A stretch of 64,000 nt of DNA from Aptenodytes patagonicus (lineage: Eukaryota > Chordata > Aves > Sphenisciformes > Spheniscidae): the NCBI RefSeq assembly GCF_965638725.1, contig NC_134962.1, positions 5,277,501 to 5,341,500 on the forward strand, written 5' to 3'. The notes beneath the pieces are model-generated. The model was not told where the DNA came from. It saw only the letters and a list, made by a program, of their open reading frames with translations, and ran no database searches. Below, piece after piece: positions 61,901 through 64,000 of the stretch (the first letter of the stretch is position 1; the number at the start of each line of letters is the position of its first letter). Position numbers and translations under genes: made by a program.

Positions 61901-63692
61901 TTCTTTGCAGAGCTGGAAAAGAAAAGTAGACCTTATAAAATCTCCCTAGCAGGTGCTTTAAACTTGAAATTTTTAAACTGGGCCACTTGTTACTGGTCCA
62001 TAGACATGATGCAGGATAGTAGCTACACATGCATTCCAAACAGCTGAAGGCCACCTACCGTTTTTACTGCTGCTGCCAGTCAGCTGTTTGTGCTGGAGCA
62101 AGCTGAGAAGTCAGCAGTCAATTAGAAGACCTAAAACTATGAGTCTATGGGCTCATTAACCTCCATGTAACTTAATTGAAATCAACAGAATTATAAAAGG
62201 TACATAATGAGTTGATATAAATACTAGCCAACTTTTTTAAAGTTTATGGAATAGATGTGATCGTGGGCAAAACTCTTCATATTGATGTCACAGGCAGCAC
62301 AGTAATCATAATAGAAAAAATGGTAGAATTCTAACATGTCTCTGGTTTGTTTTCAGCCACTCCTTGTAAAGGACGATTTAAATTACCTTTGGAAATGATG
62401 AGCTCTGCTGAAAGGTCTAACAATAATGCAATAAATGAGACCAGAACAAAGAATTTCTATCAAGAACCTACCGGAGTATGCATGTCATCTGTAGCTAAGT
62501 CTTTTACTTAGAATAACATTAATTTCTATTCTAATTTATTCCTAATTCATATTTTAAAGAGCTAGAGTTATGCAGTCAGCGACTCACTTTTAGAAAATAG
62601 TGTCTCTTACTTCATTGCATAATGTTTTTTTGTCCTCTGGATTTCAGGTTTAATATGTCTAAAGTCACACTGAACTCTTACAAAATTAGCCAAAATTTGC
62701 ATTCGCTCATCAGTTCTGACCCCAGAGCTAACTTGCTTTTACTAGAACCACAATTCTTCCTTTGTGAGAATGGTTTATGCACAGAATCTCAAATTAATTG
62801 TGCAGTGTTGAAATACTCTTCACAACTATAGCTGAATGTATTATATGTTTTTAAGTGTTAAAGTCTTCAGGTTATAGCAATTATAGCATTGTTTTTAGTG
62901 CATTTTTTATTAGGTATTCACTAAAATCAAACAAAACTACATAGGTGTCACTGAACTGCAGTTTGAGTATATGTATTTTTGTTTCTGTTCCAGTTGAACA
63001 AAGACTTCAAAGTAACAATTTTATTTCTGGTTCTAAATGTCTTTCTGGGTCAGATTCAGGTCAAATCCCGGACTACGGGATTCTGAAGCATTTTTTGATA
63101 TAGCCATGCTTTAGAAAAAGGCTTTAACATAGAGAACGTGTAGTTTAGGATATTTCAAGTGTTACTTTCTAGGAGAATTTTTCTACTTTTGCTTTTATGG
63201 ATTGTAATTGTCAGTGTTACTTATGCTTTTTAGAGTGGGCAAAGATGTACGCTAGACAATGAATTTTGTGAAACAGAACAGAAGATCAGGAAGTCAAATA
63301 ACAGAAAGGATGCAAAAGTACCTGAAAAGGTACTGGAATCAGCACTTCTATGAAATGAAAAAAATAATGTCATATTTTATTAGGGAAAATACGAGTTTAT
63401 GAGGTTATACTGTTTATAGTCCTACGCTAATATTTTCTTTTGGATATTATCCTACTGTAGCGAGTGTGTGCTGAAGAAGTTTTAGAAATGATACAAGAGG
63501 CAGAAATTGAGGCCACACAAAAGCAAACTTTAGGCAAGTAATTTTACAAGTATTGATAGTCCTTACTTTTAAAATTATTTTAATTTTTTCTATTTCTTTT
63601 GTAATAATTGATACTAAATTAATGTCTCATTTAGATGAAGCGTTAGATATTGTTCCTGATTCTCAGCCAGCAGGGAGAAGCAACAAACCTTT
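49972..63692 (+). CDS. SYCP2: Synaptonemal complex protein 2, first 21 coding exons (partial)
   Basis: Meiotic chromosome-axis and lateral-element protein that works with SYCP3 in homologue synapsis. The joined exons give about 620 codons in continuous phase; the human protein is about 1,530 residues, so the 3' 60 percent lies beyond the right edge. N-terminal armadillo-like domain, residues about 9-280 ([74 protein letters not shown]). Spt16M-like/PH domain, about 285-420 ([51 protein letters not shown]). Then a charged linker with [12 protein letters not shown] and IVPDSQ, all matching mammalian SYCP2. Two introns are non-canonical (AT-AC after exon 3, GC-AG after exon 20). Exons: 49972-49995, 50685-50825, 51069-51197, 52104-52208, 52749-52773, 53723-53808, 54658-54746, 55322-55356, 55996-56138, 56217-56269, 57289-57334, 57549-57644, 58136-58196, 58935-59083, 59930-60004, 60483-60638, 61730-61829, 62357-62475, 63234-63329, 63461-63533, 63635-63692. 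Confidence 0.95.
50685..50825 (+). CDS. SYCP2: SYCP2 coding exon 2
   Basis: 47 codons, acceptor GTTGACAG|TTTGAA, donor CGG|GTAATG. Encodes [20 protein letters not shown] and [16 protein letters not shown], the start of the armadillo-like domain. Confidence 0.95.
51069..51197 (+). CDS. SYCP2: SYCP2 coding exon 3 (AT donor)
   Basis: 43 codons, acceptor AATTTCAG|GAACTT. Ends ...GGTCTTATTGGAAGG|ATAAGT, so the following intron starts AT. Encodes [20 protein letters not shown] and ends KYGLIGR, aligning with human IKQGLIQK. Confidence 0.88.
52104..52208 (+). CDS. SYCP2: SYCP2 coding exon 4 (AC acceptor)
   Basis: 35 codons, preceded by ATTTTCCCTTTAC, donor CTG|GTAAAA. Encodes [20 protein letters not shown], which continues exon 3 exactly as human MVAWFEKSKD follows LIQK. 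Confidence 0.88.
52749..52773 (+). CDS. SYCP2: SYCP2 coding exon 5 (25-nt microexon)
   Basis: Acceptor TATTGTAG|GCTATA, donor GAAG|GTGAGC, encoding AICDSRPE, phase 1 out. It sits where human has VIHDVSDEGKK. Confidence 0.85.
53723..53808 (+). CDS. SYCP2: SYCP2 coding exon 6
   Basis: Acceptor GTTCATTAG|GTAAAA, donor CAG|GTAAAC. Encodes [20 protein letters not shown] and ISIYVRQQ, matching the human ESFVPRICSLVIDSRVNI region. Confidence 0.92.
54658..54746 (+). CDS. SYCP2: SYCP2 coding exon 7
   Basis: Acceptor CTTCTTAG|GTAGTA, donor CAT|GTAAAT. Encodes [20 protein letters not shown] and STKEMLLV. The Met codon is split with exon 8. Confidence 0.93.
55322..55356 (+). CDS. SYCP2: SYCP2 coding exon 8 (35 nt)
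   Basis: Acceptor TTTGACAG|GAGTG, donor GGAG|GTGAGC. Encodes [11 protein letters not shown], matching human SSMGERILDAG. Confidence 0.93.
55996..56138 (+). CDS. SYCP2: SYCP2 coding exon 9
   Basis: Acceptor TGCTGTAG|ACTATG, donor ACA|GTAAGT. Encodes [20 protein letters not shown] then [20 protein letters not shown], nearly identical to mammals. Confidence 0.96.
56217..56269 (+). CDS. SYCP2: SYCP2 coding exon 10
   Basis: Acceptor TTTTAATAG|GATTGC, donor GAAG|GTAAAA. Encodes [17 protein letters not shown]. Confidence 0.95.
57289..57334 (+). CDS. SYCP2: SYCP2 coding exon 11
   Basis: Acceptor CTTACAG|GGTTTT, donor GAG|GTAAGT. Encodes [15 protein letters not shown], matching human VFTFPCLSAFLDKYE. 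Confidence 0.95.
57549..57644 (+). CDS. SYCP2: SYCP2 coding exon 12
   Basis: Acceptor GTTTTAG|CTACAG, donor GAA|GTAAGG. Encodes [20 protein letters not shown] and [12 protein letters not shown], the start of the Spt16M/PH-like domain. Confidence 0.95.
58136..58196 (+). CDS. SYCP2: SYCP2 coding exon 13
   Basis: Acceptor TCATATAAG|GATCAT, donor GAAG|GTATTG. Encodes [20 protein letters not shown]. Confidence 0.94.
58413..58588 (-). mobile_element. CR1 LINE 3' end fragment in a SYCP2 intron
   Basis: The plus strand reads ATCATAGAATGGTTTGGGTT followed by the TCCAACCCCCCTGCCGTGGG and GGCAACCTGGGCCAGTGTTA blocks, i.e. a minus-strand CR1 tail of about 175 bp, closely similar to the copy at 8,899. 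Confidence 0.94.
58935..59083 (+). CDS. SYCP2: SYCP2 coding exon 14
   Basis: Acceptor TTTGTCCAG|AAAAAG, donor AAG|GTAAGA. Encodes [36 protein letters not shown] and FSKCK. A perfect GTAAGT lies inside the exon at 59,073, 11 nt before the end. Confidence 0.93.
59271..59525 (+). mobile_element. CR1 LINE 3' end fragment in a SYCP2 intron
   Basis: Plus-strand CR1: GACAAGAGGAAACGGCCTCA, AGTTGCGCCAGGGGAGGTTT, GGAACAGTCTGCCCAGGGAA and the tail AATGATTCTATGATT. About 255 bp and 5'-truncated. Confidence 0.94.
59930..60004 (+). CDS. SYCP2: SYCP2 coding exon 15
   Basis: Acceptor ACTTTGTAG|GGCTTT, donor CAG|GTATTT. Encodes [20 protein letters not shown] then ESGSQ, matching human KQGISVAKTSLHILFDASGSQ. 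Confidence 0.94.
60483..60638 (+). CDS. SYCP2: SYCP2 coding exon 16
   Basis: Acceptor TATATAG|GTTCTG, donor AAG|GTAAGT. Encodes [20 protein letters not shown] and a lysine/asparagine-rich stretch, the start of the flexible linker. Confidence 0.93.
61730..61829 (+). CDS. SYCP2: SYCP2 coding exon 17
   Basis: Acceptor TTCCTCAAG|ATAACT, donor ACAC|GTAAGT. Encodes [20 protein letters not shown] and RSPLVFVST, matching human SKRKMSEASMI and MRSPVLFSNT. Confidence 0.93.
62357..62475 (+). CDS. SYCP2: SYCP2 coding exon 18
   Basis: Acceptor TTTTCAG|CCACTC, donor GGA|GTATGC. Encodes [16 protein letters not shown], aligning with human RRIKPPLQMTSSAE. Confidence 0.9.
63234..63329 (+). CDS. SYCP2: SYCP2 coding exon 19
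   Basis: 32 codons, phase 0 at both ends, acceptor CTTTTTAG|AGTGGG, donor AAG|GTACTG. Charged linker sequence ([17 protein letters not shown]) with weak conservation. Confidence 0.85.
63461..63533 (+). CDS. SYCP2: SYCP2 coding exon 20 (GC donor)
   Basis: Acceptor TACTGTAG|CGAGTG. Ends TTTAG|GCAAGT, a GC-AG intron donor. The nearby GT (GCAA|GTAATT) would put an immediate stop in exon 21. Encodes [20 protein letters not shown] and KQTL. Confidence 0.85.
63635..63692 (+). CDS. SYCP2: SYCP2 coding exon 21 (last in window)
   Basis: Acceptor CTCATTTAG|ATGAAG, donor CCTTT|GTAAGT. Encodes [18 protein letters not shown], matching human QDVIPDSQAAEKR. The gene continues beyond the right edge. Confidence 0.9.
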
Positions 63693-63890
63693 GTAAGTAT
63701 TGGAAAAGAATACCAAGTCACTGTTGTTGTCACTCACCTTGAAGGGAATATTTTCAAGTATTGCCAGAATTGAAATTTTGTTCCGTAGTTTCAGAAAATA
63801 CCAGAATTTAATTGTCTTGTCTTGTCTTCCCTGAGAGTTGCATTAAGAGCTGTTGGCTGTGTAAGTCAGGTCATTTTTATTATGTTGTGG

Positions 63891-63905
63891 TTTTTTTTTT
63901 TTTTT
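63891..63905. repeat. Poly-T tract (15 T)
   Basis: Homopolymer run in the last partial SYCP2 intron. Confidence 0.85.
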
Positions 63906-64000
63906 AATTCTGAAATTCATGGCACCAAACCAGCACTCTTATATGTATTTGCTAGGACTATTTCATGAACAATACTATTCTGTTGTCTTAATCAAAGACT

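Noticed and set aside
1-64000. CRISPR arrays, bacterial operons, tRNA or rRNA genes
   Set aside because: Nothing of this kind is visible; the window is vertebrate nuclear DNA.

Overview
The window is nuclear DNA of a vertebrate, almost certainly a bird. It carries several CR1 retrotransposon 3' ends, among them copies with the octamer-type tail (ATTCTATGATT) typical of avian CR1, a solo LTR of a type I recognise from bird genomes, small introns, and CpG-island promoters in AT-rich DNA. The gene content matches the block CDH26 - FAM217B - PPP1R3D - SYCP2 of human 20q13.33 (chicken chromosome 20 homologue). Here it reads in the order CDH26(-), FAM217B(-), PPP1R3D(+), SYCP2(+).

Layout. 1-14,290: gene-poor flank downstream of CDH26, with one CR1 fragment and short repeats. 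15,456-29,214 (minus): a complete 16-exon coding model of a CDH26-type cadherin (783 codons), starting in a CpG island at about 28.9-29.5 kb, with an antisense solo LTR in one intron. 29.5-34.5 kb: AT-rich spacer that probably includes the FAM217B 3' UTR. 34,529-37,670 (minus): FAM217B, four coding exons, 494 codons. 38.8-40.1 kb: large CpG island, the likely shared promoter of FAM217B and PPP1R3D, with a repetitive ORF that may lie in the PPP1R3D leader. 40,341-41,264 (plus): single-exon PPP1R3D. 41.4-48.1 kb: 3' UTR and spacer without a recognisable gene. 48.1-49.0 kb: CpG island with three evenly spaced NF-Y (CCAAT) boxes, the likely SYCP2 promoter. 49,972-63,692 (plus): the first 21 coding exons (about 620 codons, roughly 40 percent of the protein) of SYCP2, which runs off the right edge.

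The genes do not form a pathway. CDH26 is an adhesion molecule, PPP1R3D targets protein phosphatase 1 to glycogen, SYCP2 is a meiotic chromosome-axis protein and FAM217B has no settled function. They form a conserved syntenic block. The most interesting signal is in SYCP2: the intron after coding exon 3 can only be removed sensibly as a non-canonical AT-AC intron of the U2-like type (AGG|ATAAGT ... TTTAC|G), and the intron after coding exon 20 is of the GC-AG class. All exon models are my own reading of splice sites, phase and family similarity. No alignment or transcript data were available.
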